A stretch of 64,000 bases of DNA from Sanguinoderma infundibulare. Taxonomy: Eukaryota > Basidiomycota > Agaricomycetes > Polyporales > Polyporaceae. The stretch lies in NCBI GenBank assembly GCA_032821775.1, contig JAVLRN010000012.1:1240001-1304000 (forward strand), given 5' to 3'. Shown here in pieces: positions 11,641 through 23,359 of the stretch (its first letter is position 1; each line of letters begins with the position of its first letter). The notes under the pieces were generated by a model, which did not search any database, was not told where the DNA came from, and worked only from the letters and a program-made list of their open reading frames with translations. Both the position numbers and the translations under genes were made by a program.

Positions 11641-13636
11641 TTAGTGCGCGGCATCGCACTGCGTCTGCTGGGTGCCGCAGGCGTCGACGGTAAGGTCACC
11701 CTTGTTGCCAGACGCGTTCGCAGCGTTCGCGCACTGGTTGTGCTGGACGTCGCACGAGCGCGTGAGGGCGTCGTTGAGGTCGTTGAACGCAGAGTTGCCG
11801 TCGACCTGGAACTGGCCGTTGCCCAACGCCGTCACAGCGGGGGGCGTGACACCACCGAGCGCCCCGGTGAAGGTCTGGAGGTTCTGGCCAGAGGCGGCGG
11901 CCGCGGTGCTGGTCGCAGCGGCTGCCGCGGAAGAGGCGACGGCAGCAGCAGTGGTGGGAGCAGCGGCAGCGGTGGTGCTTGCGGCGGCAGCGGCAGTGGT
12001 GGTCGCGGCGGCAGCGGTAGTGCCCGCGGCGGCAGCGGCAGCGACGGTACCCGTGCTGCCTGAGATGGTCACGCCCGTGTCATCGACGGCAGCGACGTTG
12101 GCGAAGTTGGTCGTGATGCCGAAGACAGCGTTGAACAGGTCTGCCTGAGCACCGGTCTTGGGGGCAGCGGTGTCAGCAGCGGTACTCGCACGCTGGCAAG
12201 TCGCCTTGGCGGTCGCGTCGGCACCGCAGGAGTTGGTGAGCGTGTCGCAGATAAACTGGGTGATGATGTCAATGTTCTGCGCGGAGCCGTGGTTGTACGA
12301 CGTGAGATCGGTGGGCTCGAACGCGGTCTCCTTGCGGTTGTCGAGGCCGACGGCGAAGGTTATCTGGGGGACAGTGCACGAACCGAAGTTGCCGATTCCG
12401 TCGCTGCCAGTGCCGTCGTTGATCGCGGCCTGGTTCGCAGCGGAGCCAGTGCCGGGGATGGCATTGCCCTGGTCGTCGATCGCGACGACGTCGGCGAATT
12501 GAGTCGTAATACCAAAGACGGCGTTGAAGAGGTCGGCCTGCTGGCCAGTCTTCGCGGCGCCGGTGTCAGCAGCTGTGATAGCCTGCTGGCAGGTAGCCTT
12601 GGCAGTTGCGTCAGCACCGCAGGAGTTGGTGAGCGTGTCGCAGATGAACTGGGTGATGATGTCAATGCCCTGCGCGGAACCATGGTTGTAGGACGTAAGG
12701 TCGGTGGGCTCGAAAGCGGTCTCCTTGCGCCCGTCGAGACCAGCGGCAAAAGTGATCTGGGGGACCGAGCACTTCCCGAAGTCACCAATGTTGCTGGAGG
12801 CAGCAGGAGTGGCAGCAACCGATGTCGCCGAAGCGTCGGTGGCCGTCGCGGTCGCGGTTACGGTGACAGTGACGACGCAATCGGTGGCAGAGGCAGCATC
12901 GGACGTGGCAGTGGCGATGAGGACGGCGCTGGATGAGGAAACCGCCGCGGTCGCGTTCGAGCTGTCGGAACCGGACGTGCCGAAGGGGAACGTGTTGGCC
13001 TGAGCGCCCTTCTGTACAGACTTTTGGGTAGCGGGATCGAAGAAGACATTAGGGTCGTTAGAGGGGTCCTGCGCCTGGACGAGACCGTTCAGCTCCGAGT
13101 TCTTGGGAGCCGTCTGACAGAAGACCGAGTTCCGGAGGATATTAGGTTGGACACTGAAGTCCTAGGATCGCGAAGCGAGTCAGTGGCGCTGCCGCCCATC
13201 ACCCAATTGAAGATACTCACGGGGGGCGTGTTCTTCTCCACCTGACGGTACTCGACGGCCAGAGCGATCATGTTCGCCTTGGTCGTGGCATCGAACTGCT
13301 GAGCAGCATCTGGACATAGATCTCAGATCAAACTTCTCGCACTAAATGCCAGGGTTACGTACCAATGATCGCGTCGGCCATGTCCTGCTGCGAGCACTCG
13401 GGCTGCGCAGCGAGAAGAGGTGTGATAGCCTGACCGCCAAGCACCCCGCAAACTTGACCGGGGCATGCCGCGCTGATCTTGTCAATGACCGCGGGGTGCT
13501 CCTGACCGAACCGACGGGGGTTGAGGAAGACCGGACGGTCGTCCCTCTCCAACCACCTTATACGGGCGTACGCCTGCTGGGACGACGCGAGGACGGAAAG
13601 CACAACGAGAGCAGCCTGAGACTTGGAGAACACCAT
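11641..13636 (-). CDS. Secreted protein with two tandem Cys-containing domains and an Ala/Thr-rich tail
   Basis: Three exons: 13636-13363, 13309-13221, 13161-11641, 627 residues. The N-terminus is a signal peptide (hydrophobic ALVVLSVLASSQQAYA). Residues before about 190 carry several cysteines; then come two near-identical domains of about 130 residues, each starting with FG-x-C-(S/T)-VPQITFA and containing GLD-(G/N)-RKETAFEP, SYNHGSAQ and ITQFICDTLTNSCGAD. A low-complexity Ala/Thr segment follows the second domain, then a short Cys-containing C-terminus. I recognise it as a type of extracellular protein found in basidiomycetes but cannot name its function. The long last exon has almost no Met codons, so a simple Met-to-stop search shows only its end. 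Confidence 0.8.
12060..12786 (-). repeat. Tandem intragenic duplication (two ~390-nt units)
   Basis: Two copies of the same coding module, starting near 12783 and 12393 on the minus strand. Their nucleotide identity is visibly high over long stretches (for example the segment encoding ICDTLTNSCGADATAKATCQ occurs in both). This points to a fairly recent duplication or gene conversion inside one exon. Confidence 0.85.
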
Positions 13637-14761
13637 TTTGGACTAGTTAAAAGGAGAGACTGTCCAGATGGCGCGACTCAGAGGGAGGAAGCGACCGGGG
13701 TTGCACTGGACGGCACCGACGGGAATGTGGAATGACACCTGGTCGAGAAGAAGGCAAGAAAGCGGCCGTTCAACGAACCAGTAAAGGTCTTGAAGGGAAA
13801 GAGCAGGGGGGAAAGTGATAGCCCTCATCAGCGAAACTCGCCCCCTTATATGTAGCGTCGATCGCTCGCGCGTCGTCCGCGCATCGTCGCCCATGTGTTC
13901 GGACTGTAGCCGGCCGTGCGTGCCGCAGTGGCATTCGGAAATGAGCCGTCGAAAGAGATCCCGGATAAGGGCGGGACCACACAGGAGGCGCTGCCTTTCG
14001 ACCGGACGAAGATGCCGGACAAGGAAGGTATGGTTCGGAGAGTCGTTAGTCGTTGCCAGGTTACTTGCTGCCTCTCACCAGCGCCGGGCAACACTCAGCA
14101 GCGTTCGCGTTCCTGATGACCACGTCCCATCGGACAATCACCCATGGGAGGATTGGGAACGACTACGCTCATACTGACCATCTTCCAGAATACGGAAGGG
14201 TCAGCTGAGGGCCCACGCTTTTGTGGGCTGTCTTCCGTTGCAACGGGGGGTACAATGCCCTCCCCGCAAGGCAGGGTGGCACAATCCATCTGCTGAAGCG
14301 TCTCAGATATTCGGTCTCGGACGCTGGAGAACCATATGTTTTCTCACATATCGTATTCTCCTAGGCACCCATTGTGATGGCTCGAAGCGAACTATCACAA
14401 CAGAACGCGCGATGGAAATCAGTCTCACGCCGGGCCGCGTTCGTGCAGCACGGTTTCCACGGCGACATCATGCCACTTTTTCACCAGCGTGCGGGCACTA
14501 TGAGTTCTCTCGGGCGCACCATCAGCACTCCCAACAATGAATGTAGTCACCGGCAGCTGTTTGCGAAAGCCTCGAGCACGAACTCCCGAGGTAACTCCTG
14601 GCTAATAGGCACGCAGCCTGAAATGACCGTGCAAGACTACCCACAGGCAACCTCACCCTCGCAACGTGTGGCATGCAATGGGAGTCTATCTTAACGAGTG
14701 CCTGAGCTTCAGCGGCACAAACCAATAGCCTGCTATAACGGGCCCAGTAAGTTATACTCCG
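13637..14761. other. Upstream region of the secreted-repeat protein
   Basis: Contains a TATA-like element on the minus strand (13846-13853, about 210 bases before the start codon). Beyond about 13.9 kb no gene is supported; the plus-strand frames at 14223-14694 lack motifs and splice partners. Confidence 0.4.
13846..13853 (-). promoter_or_regulatory. TATA-like element
   Basis: ACATATAA on the minus strand, about 210 bases upstream of the ATG at 13636 of the secreted-repeat gene. Position and AT-richness within a GC-rich promoter are the only evidence. Confidence 0.35.
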
Positions 14762-16148
14762 TCAGTGCAGAGAGTTAGGGTTCAACTGCACTCCAATCAT
14801 GTTCCCTCGTGGCGTACACGTCCGTGCCTTCGGGCCTAAATTTAAGGAGGAAACGTGGATACCAACGGGAGTTTCCAGGGAGAAGGCGGGAAGCGCTTGC
14901 GCGGCACCGCTCATCGAAGGTGGCAACCCGTCAGCAAGTTGCATGCCGCCGCCGGTGTCTGTTCCACACGGATTCAGCTTGTCTGAGCCACATGAGTTAA
15001 GATTACCCGGGACCCATGTCGTCGCGACCTGCCACGAGCACTCTGATAGTTGGATCAATGACAACAGCTCAAAGCCGTCGGATCATATGTTCCTGAGTGC
15101 TGTAGCCAAGGACAATGTTGGCCGCGCTGCTGCGACATTACAAGGGCAGTGAGAAGAAGCAGGCACCGAAATAATTAAAGAAGCACGAACTGGCATGTTC
15201 TTCCCGTCGGAGGAGGATCAAGGAAGATATGAAAAAAATCGACGTATCCACATCGTCGGTCCGCCTTCCCGCCCAGGGTCGCCCTTCGGATGTGTCCCTG
15301 AGTCTGTGGTGCACTGTTGGGGTACGATCAACGGAGCGTCGTGGTTGTATGCCCACCACGGTAGTGGCCCACATGCTTATATTACTGGCAGAATGTCTGA
15401 GTTACATTAGCCTTCAGAACAGCAAGATTGCTTACCTGGTCCAAGCTTCTCCGAAGTTGGACAACTGCTGTGCATTGAGTTGGGTGGAGAGCTTGCGCAT
15501 CCAGTAGTCGCCCGTTAAGAACCGACTCTTGCGCGATGACGCAGCAGACTGCAGCTCGTTGAAATCTACAAGACAGGGCAGTAAGTAGAGTGATGCGTTG
15601 AGGGTCTCCATTACTGACCTCATCGACCGAAAAGATGTCAGTCTATCGTTTCCTGTAGTGCGTTGAAGGAGGGACTGGAGGGCTCAGTGCCTACCGAGGT
15701 TTCACGCAGCCACGGAAAGTAAGTATCGGAGAGCACGAGGGTTAACGGACGCACCATGACCCTCTCAGGGATGTTGTGGGTTACCCCAGAGTCCTGTTGG
15801 CAGTTGCATCGCAAAAGCGTGTTCCCATTCAGAACCAACGCGCAGCCATTGGATGACCTTCGGCGCCTACACAGACGTCGGAGGAGTGTCAGAAACGCCT
15901 GCGACCGGCGCAAGCTTCAAAAGTCTTGAAGAGATTGCGCCGCACTTGAGGCACTACCACGATGTTTTATGCATGATAGAATAGGGAAGACCGCTGCGTC
16001 TTGTTACATAATACCTGGCCGCATGGAAGATTGACATTCGCTTCGCCTCGTAGGAATCGGACGGGCAGAGATGACAGTCGGGGGAAGCAATAGAGAATTG
16101 GGAGTGGAACGCCTTACACGATACCGGCGTATAGTAGTATAAGATCAA
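14762..16148 (-). other. Probable intron-rich gene, not resolved
   Basis: Several minus-strand pieces look coding by wobble GC and composition: 15623-15434 (contains FLTGDYWMRKLS and ends at a good donor, GTAAGC), 15913-15638 (contains LVLSDTYFPWLRE) and 15064-14762. Plausible acceptors lie before each. I could not chain them into one frame-consistent protein or recognise a family, and a plus-strand frame at 15195-15410 competes. One gene with many short exons on the minus strand is the most likely reading; two genes are possible. Confidence 0.35.
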
Positions 16149-16415
16149 GGCGAGCGGGAGGACTACCTAGAGGGCTCGGGGCGCGTCGGCGCGAGAACCT
16201 GGGTATGTCTGGATGATGGGCGGGTCCGCATCGGCAGGTCTCGACCAGGGCTGGACCGTTTCAGGCGAGCGAGGCAAGCGATGTTACGCATGAATTGCCA
16301 ACCGCCAGAAAGTCCGTCAATCATACGATGGACTACAGTGGGTCTAGTTGAAGGTGATCCATTTGGGTTGACAGCGTGTTCGTAGTACAACGTAACAGGA
16401 CACGCAGAACAGCAC

Positions 16416-17002
16416 TTAATGGTGCGCATGAGCGTGCTCAGAGCCCTGGAAATCGAGGGCGTAGACTGCACGAGAACGGAAAGACAGGTAAGGGAGAGAA
16501 AGCAAATGAGAGGTATGACGACATACCAGAGCCGCACTCAGGGCAGCGGCGGTTCTTCTCGCGGGTGAGGGTCATCCAATGAAGCTCGTGGGAGTCAGCG
16601 GGGGAGCCGGTGCAACCAACGATACGCTCGGTATCCTGCGGCACGAACGTAGCGGGCGCATACGTGAGGCTACGAGCGGGTGGACAGAGGCAGTCAACGC
16701 ACCAGGGAGAAGACCTTAATGGGGTCAGCAAGGGTACCAATGCGAGACGAATCAAGGGGCTTGAGGTCGAAAACGTCGACACCCTCGATGGCACCAAGGA
16801 CTTGAAGACGCTCGAGACCAGTGGCCTGGTTCTCGTCGGTGGGGATCTCACCCGGCTTAGCACCCTCGCCGTAGATTTGGGGGGTGGGGGCGTCGGAGCG
16901 ACGCGCAGCGGTGGAAGAGATGGCACGCACGGCGGCCGTGCGGGCGGGCCTGAGGGCGGCGCGAGCAGCGAAGGAAGCAGGACGGAGGGCGGCGGCGAAC
17001 AT
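16416..17002 (-). CDS. COX4: Cytochrome c oxidase subunit IV (mammalian Vb), nuclear-encoded
   Basis: Three exons: 17002-16703, 16635-16527, 16466/5-16416 (third exon begins at 16465), 152 residues. The first 40 residues are Ala/Arg-rich without acidic residues, a mitochondrial presequence. The conserved core includes ERIVGCTGSPADSH and the zinc motif CPECGS; the C-terminus is VYALDFQG plus a short His-rich tail. It is a peripheral matrix-side subunit of complex IV that binds zinc (family knowledge). Length is normal. It is read away from VCX1 across a 400-bp divergent promoter. Confidence 0.95.
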
Positions 17003-17405
17003 GGATGGCTTTTGGAGAGAAACGACGTTGCAAATGCCGCAACCCTCTCCGCCAGATAGACCCGTGACGAGCCAGTCACGCAGTCCCGATCCCGCCCGTC
17101 ACAGCGCGTCACACTGCTGTTGCGCACCCGGTGTGGCCCGGCGGTGACGTAACTAGTGTGGAGTCTATATCGGGAGCAGGTTATAGCTTGCATCGAAGCT
17201 GTCGGGAAACATGCTTCGCCCGGTTCGCGAGCGGCGGCGGGGACGGCACAGGCAGGCGTTGGCCGCCCGATGATTTGCAGTGGAGATAGAGACGCGTTTC
17301 GGGTTCGTATATGCGTCCGCAGCTTGCCCTCACCCATCCTCCTACCTGGTCACCGGTGGCCCCCCACATTCCTTTCCGCTCGCCCCGCCTCTTGCTGCAG
17401 GCGAC
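17003..17405. promoter_or_regulatory. Divergent promoter region, COX4 / VCX1
   Basis: About 400 bases between the start codons of COX4 (-) and VCX1 (+). No TATA box was recognised. Confidence 0.4.
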
Positions 17406-20400
17406 ATGCTCATACGCTCATCAACTAGAGAACAGCTAACTCCGTTTAATCCAGACGCTTCCCTGTCGCCCTCTTCCTCGGACACACATCTCAAACCGCT
17501 GCCGTTCCCGGTCATCTCCCGTGCATATACTCGGGCCTCCTCTGCGTCCTACAGCTCAAGCATGCCCCTCACGCCCGACCGACAACCCCGGAATCAGCGG
17601 AACCCCCCTTTGCAGCGACTGCTCGGATGGATGCAGAACTTCAAGAGTAAATTTGATGGCAAGGTTCCAGACCCTGGAGGAGAGGCTGCCAAGGTCCCTC
17701 CAGTCGGATTTTGGCATGGTTGGCGACTCATCTTGCTTGGTTCATGTGCGTCACTTTTCTCGTCCTCCTCTTTCTCCCTCCTGACTGACTTCACGGCTTC
17801 ATGTAGGGCTCAATGTCTTGATACTGCTCATACCCGCTGCCGTAAGCCAAACCCTCAGCCGAATGTTGAAAACGGATATTGAGCGCAAACTACATGCAGG
17901 GGGTTCTCAAGTTGACAACAGAATCTGAGACACTCATCTTCGCAGGTAGGCAAAATTTCCCCGTGTACAGCTTGATAGTGAAGATATTTTTAACATGGAA
18001 CACAATAGCGTGTTTGCTCGCCATGATACCTCTCATCAAGGTTCGTTCTGGTGTTGCAGATGAGCGTCACCAGTTTCCGCATAACATGTTCGCGCCGGGT
18101 GTCCTACCGGTGCTTCGTACTAATTGTACCCATTTAGCTCCATGACCTTGCCACCGGCATTGTCTCCCGAAGAATTGGGGGCAACAAGACCGGCCTACTG
18201 AATGCGAGTTTGGTAAGTGCGGCCTCCATCGCTCGAGCTAGCGTTCACCGTTCTGTTCTGTCTACTAGAGTAACATGTGAGTCCAGATTAATATTAGATT
18301 CGGTGAGCGCTTTGACCCTCCTTGCATTCATCAGTGTGGAGATTGTTATCGCGGTTGGTTGCCTACTGTTCATCTGAGCGAGAGGGTGACTAATCCACTC
18401 CTAGACTACTGCGCTCCGCAAATGCGAACTTCGTGTCGTACAATCATCGCGTACGTGCCATGTTCAAGTTACAGACATTTGACACCGGCACTGACTTCTA
18501 GTACCCAGTCATCGGAGGAATGCTTAGTAAACTCCGTAAGTCCGTCAGGATTCCGCATCTCGGCTGATGATGAGACGATTGTTGCAGTACTCGTTCTCGG
18601 CATGTGCTTCTTCGCGGGTGGTATTAGGTTTTCTGAACAAGGCTTTGACTCAAGTAGGTGTTGAATGGCAGTCTTCGATTCCATGGATTCTGATGTCTAC
18701 CAAACGGCAGCGGCAACACAAATACACTCTTCTTTGCTCAGTATCAGTGTAGGAGCCGTCCTTCTCCCTGCGGCTTTCCACTTTGCCCTATCATACACCA
18801 GCCATGACAAGGGCGAAGCAGAGACCACTCTTCAGGATCAGAAGCAAGACATTTTACGCATGAGTCACGGCGTGAGCTGCTCCCCAAACGAATTCGTGTC
18901 AAGCCCTCCCACTAACCGCTCGGTGGTCTAGGTTGCCCTTGTACTTTTGTTCAGTGAGTTATCCAAGCCCAGTCCGTATTAGATCTCGATGGAGTGACAA
19001 CTGGGGACACCCTCAGTTTACATTTCCTATCTCATCTTCCAGCTTTGGTCCCATACCCATCTGTACCAAGACAACATTCAGCCAAGTGCCAGACTCCCTG
19101 CCGCCGATTCCGTCCGCACCGCGACCGCACGCGTACGCGAGAAAAGCTCCAGCATCTACGGCCGTGTGGCACACGCCCGTTCTCTCGAGCATTTCCGCAC
19201 GAGTTCTCTGCAGACAATCCGGGGACTCAGCTACCACAGCAAGTCCGCCGCGAACTCGCGGGCGCCCACCCCAGAAAGGTCGGATCCAGTCCACCCCAGC
19301 CCTGTGGAGGAGTTGCCAGAGACGTCGACGGACCCAGGCAACTCCAAATTGACCTCGTCGGGGCCGTATCTGCGCTCACACGCACATGCGAAGTCGAGTC
19401 GGTCCCTCGCTGGGAGCGACGGCAGAATATCGCCCGGACTCACGCTGTCCAGCCAGGTCACGCTTCTGAACCCGATCGCTCTTCCCGTGCAGTCCACCGT
19501 GCGGCTCGTGTCCGACCAGGAGCGGTTTCCCATGCACAGAGAGCCGTCGGCAGAATCGGACACCAGCGCCCTGGATGTGCCCGCCTCCCGCCCCACGAGC
19601 GACGCGTTCGACTCCGACGAGGAGCCCGCACGGCAGCAGTTTGCGCACCAGCGCGGGCGGTCGCGGACGCGGACGCCGATCAGCGACGTGCTGTCCGCGT
19701 ACTACTCCGACAGCCTCCAAGGAGACCCAAACGACCCGAGGCGGCTGAGCGCGGTCAGCTTCGCGTCGGGCCAGGCGTGGCTGGACAAGACGCAGAGGGT
19801 CGAGAGCCCGAGCGAGTACTCCGAACCGCCGCCTTCCCCTGCGCCGGTCCCTCCACCTCCGGGGATGCGGGGGCCGGAGATGAGTTGGTCGTTGACGCTG
19901 CTGCTGTTGGCTGCTGTCACCGTGGTGCGTGTTATACCTCTATGTATGCGTGTAATAGGGAGGTTGATGAGTGTGTGCGTGGACGTAGCTCGTTGCGGTG
20001 GTGGCGGAGTGGTTGGTGGATAGCATGGACCACTTGTCTCCTTTGATCAGCAAGGAGTGGATCGGGCTGATCCTGCTGCCGTCTGCGAGCGTCATGGCCG
20101 GTTAGTACTGGCTCATTTGGACCTTGCGTATTAAATGATTGCTTACCTCGACCTCTAGAGTGCGTCACGGCGGTCAACGTCGCGGCTCATGATCAGCTCT
20201 CGCTGAGCGTCAGCGTGGCTGTTGGCTCGACGATCGTGCGTATCCTTCCCGCTCGTTCTATTGGTGTCTGTCTGGAACGCGTGCATTGACGAAACGTTGT
20301 AGCAAACGGCTCTGTTTGTCATCCCGGTCATGGTCATCCTAGGTTGGATCCTCAACAAGCCACTGGCCCTGCTCTTCGACCCTTTCGAGTCTGTTGTACG

Positions 20401-20764
20401 TGAGCAGCTCCCACTACTTCGGCTCGTTTCGGGGACGGCTCTGTACTCACCGCCATCTTATCAGGTTCTGTACATCTCGGTGCACACGATGGGCTACGTC
20501 GTGGCGGATGGCAAGTCAAACTGGCTAGAAGGGGTGATCCTTATGTGTACGGATATCTTTGTTGCTCTCGTTCTCCAGCTGACATGCATGCTTGTACAGG
20601 CCTCTATGTCATCATCGCTGTCACCTTCTGGTTTTACCCCGGTAAGTTTGTGTTGTCGTGCCAAGGCGTGATAGGGCAGTCACTTGACAGTCTGATTCCT
20701 AGGGTCCAACTTCTCCTCCAACCTCGCTGTGTGCACCAGCTCTCCGCCGATCACGTTCTTGTAG
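17406..20764 (+). CDS. VCX1: Vacuolar Ca2+/H+ exchanger (CAX/VCX1 family)
   Basis: Eighteen exons: 17406-17745, 17807-17841, 17984-18040, 18138-18212, 18269-18276, 18335-18353, 18405-18450, 18509-18535, 18588-18653, 18711-18871, 18932-18953, 19017-19924, 19989-20100, 20159-20235, 20303-20395, 20465-20546, 20600-20641, 20703-20764; 743 residues. Family segments appear in order: KTGLLNAS, LRKCELRVVQSS, LGMCFFAGG, SEQGFD, LLPAAFHFAL, then a hydrophilic Ser/Pro/Arg-rich loop of about 280 residues, then KEWIGLILLP, DPFES, DGKSNWLEGVILM, FWFYPG. CAX proteins load vacuolar Ca2+ using the proton gradient. The acceptor of the third exon is uncertain. The helix motifs are non-canonical (see findings). 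Confidence 0.88.
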
Positions 20765-21269
20765 GCCTCCTCCGGGTGCTCGGATCGACATCAGAACGAC
20801 AGTCCCGATCCCGACTCTCTTCGCAAGACATTCTACGGCATTTTATACGCACGTTCTCTACACCTCCCATTCACTTGGACTTGGACTTGAATATAGTTCT
20901 ACCTTTCAACCTAATCACACGTTCCCTTATGTAGATGTTGCCCTAGACCGCACCTTTCCCCGTCACAACCGCGCATTAAGTACGGACTGCAATTTCTCCC
21001 CTTCCTTTGCCCGCTTCGCGCGTAGACGGTCGACTCTTCCATTTTAGACCTTGTAGCACTAGCCCACCCCCAATGGACGGACATACAGTACATACTACAC
21101 GCATTGCTCGCGCTTCGGACTGTATCTAGTTACCCCCGCGTCACATCGGTTACACACATCCCTCCCTGCCGCCTTTGTAAGATGGTCAGAGGTAATACAT
21201 CGCTTTGCGACACGTTTACAGATATCCGCGGACGGCAAGACTAGCGATACAAAATACGACGCGCGACTT
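20765..21269. other. Convergent 3' region VCX1 / CTU2
   Basis: About 500 bases between two converging stop codons. No exon, repeat or RNA gene seen. Confidence 0.5.
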
Positions 21270-23177
21270 CTAGTCCTCGAGCAGGAACTCGCTCACGATG
21301 CCCTTCATCTCGTCCTGGCCCATCTTCCTCTGCCGCACGACCTCCGCATCAGGCGACTCCACCACCCCGTTGCCCTGGTCATTGGCCGCAGCTGACAAGC
21401 GGGCCCTTGCCCATACTGGCGGGCTGACTGGCCCAGGCCGAGTGTTGTCGGGCCATGGCGAAGGTACTGGGCGAGCACTCCGACTCGTCAACGTCGTGTG
21501 ACAGGGATAGCAGAGGTACGGTGTGAGGGATGGCCGAGAAGGCGGCTCTTCGATGATGGAAGCGGGTGGTGCGCAGGGAAGAGGTGGCGGAGATGGCTGC
21601 GAGCGGATGGATATTCGTTCCTTCCACTCTTGGATGCCGCGCTGCGCTGGCCTGCAATGTGCGGATGAGCACCGATCACATGGGGCGACGCAGAAAGGAA
21701 GAAAGAAACCGTACCGTCCGCAGAGAACACACTTGCCCTCGACTTCGCCCTTGGGCTGCAGCTTGGCGCAGGTCCGGACGATCGTGGACACCGTCGATGG
21801 GTAGTCCTGCTCAAGACCGACGATGAAGTCTGCAATCAGGGAGGCATGCCATCGTCAGGGTGGCTGGTTGCGGTCAACAAGGAGGAGGTATGCGCACCTT
21901 TGGTGAGGGTGCCGATACCGGGCTTCGCCCCAGGCCACAACCACTTTTCCTTTCCCACGACGGGTATATGCGACCACCACGCCCAGGCGGCGCACTCCTT
22001 CATGCCGATGTCCCTCAAGGGCCGAACTATACGCACCGTGCGCTTGACCTTCTTGCCCTTCTTGCCGTCCTCCGGCCAGTGCTCCGGCAGGTCTGTGACT
22101 CCGGGATCGGGGGACCATTCTTCCAACGTCTCCTCGCGCACGTTGAATCCGGAGCCTTCGGCGACGCCGGAGATGAGGGAGATGGCGAGACTTGTGAGGG
22201 AGGTTCCAAGGACGAGGTGGGAGGAGCCTGTGTGGAGGGCGGTGTAGAGGAGCAGGACGCGGGTGAGCGTCTGGATGGAGGTGTGGACTGCGGTCGGTGT
22301 GGGGAGGGCAGAGAGATATGTGCGGAGTGTTGTAAGCGGATCTGGGTGGGATTGAGAAAGTGACTCGATGAAGAGTGCTAGACGCTGGTTAGTGGAGGTA
22401 GACGTCGGGACAAGACAGCAAGCGCACCTTCGTCTGCGAGAGACACTCCAATATCCGCAAAAGACGTCCCTCCTCCGACCTTCTCCCACCACGAGACGTC
22501 GAAAGCGTCTCGTATCCGAAGGGTCACGAGCTCGAGCTCGTCGTATCTAGACACAAACTTGGTAACAGCCTCGGTCTTGTCCGGCATCTACTTCTTCAGG
22601 ATCAGAACGGTTTTGTGCTCAAGATTCACACGGTACTCACCCCAGGGAACGCATCACAGGCCTCGACATAACATACAGTGATCTTCTTCCACACGCGCTC
22701 GTGCCGGGGATGATCTCGCCCTCCGTCAGCTGGCATGGTGGACTTGTCCAGAGCAACATAACATCGGTGAACGAGGTCCAAGAGCACGGACGACCCTAGT
22801 CCGCCAGAGAAACCGACAAGTAGGTTGCCTGCTGGCTTGAGCGCGGTTTTGCGAGGTCCGTCTGGCTTCGGGTTCACAGTCGGTTCGAACACCCGACGGA
22901 ACTTATGGATTGTTTGGGGATAGAAGCAGTTCCTGCAAAATCTTTGTGAGTCGGACAATAGATAGCCATGTAGATGCCTGACAAACTTGCAGTAGACGGC
23001 ATGTCTTATTACAATGTTTCCAACAGCGTCTTTGCACCTGACGCAATTTCTTGATTTATCGTACTTCTTCCTGCCTATAGCAATAATAAGCACAAATTAA
23101 GCGGCATTTTATATACCTCTACCGCACTCACGTTGCATCAACGCATCTGGCTCTGTCTGAGGATTTCCGCAAGACAT
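21270..23177 (-). CDS. CTU2: Cytoplasmic tRNA 2-thiolation protein 2
   Basis: Seven exons: 23177-23132, 23074-22987, 22932-22641, 22587-22428, 22377-21898, 21829-21715, 21651-21270, 520 residues. CTU2 (yeast NCS2) pairs with CTU1/NCS6 to make the 2-thio group of wobble uridine-34 in tRNA Lys, Glu and Gln. Visible here: N-terminal CVRC (about 26-29) and CKNCF, a degenerate PP-loop GFSGGLGSS (about 85-93), and C-terminal pairs CVLC (about 389-392) and CYPC (about 440-443). The short first exon encodes 15 residues. The last exon contains a Pro-rich, probably disordered segment. Shares a promoter of only 180 bp with the uridine kinase gene. Confidence 0.93.
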
Positions 23178-23359
23178 GGTGGAAGGGGAGGCAGGCAGAG
23201 ATCATCCGCAGACTTGGCGAGATGAGCGTCGGATCTAGATCTTGATCGAAGGGCAATCAGTCTTATAGCCTGTTCCTGGGGCAGACGCCCAAAATGCGGC
23301 TGCCGGGACTCGTTCTGCTGGCCATCTGTCTGCAATCTTGTATGCCATAGCTCGCGCCC

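Noticed and set aside
11554..12063. Gly/Ser-rich plus-strand frame with many GGSGSG repeats
   Set aside because: Complement of the Ala/Thr-rich tail of the secreted protein on the other strand, not an independent Gly-rich protein.
18994..20046. 350-residue plus-strand frame
   Set aside because: Out-of-phase reading of the long VCX1 loop exon; the other phase continues the exchanger and has better wobble bias.
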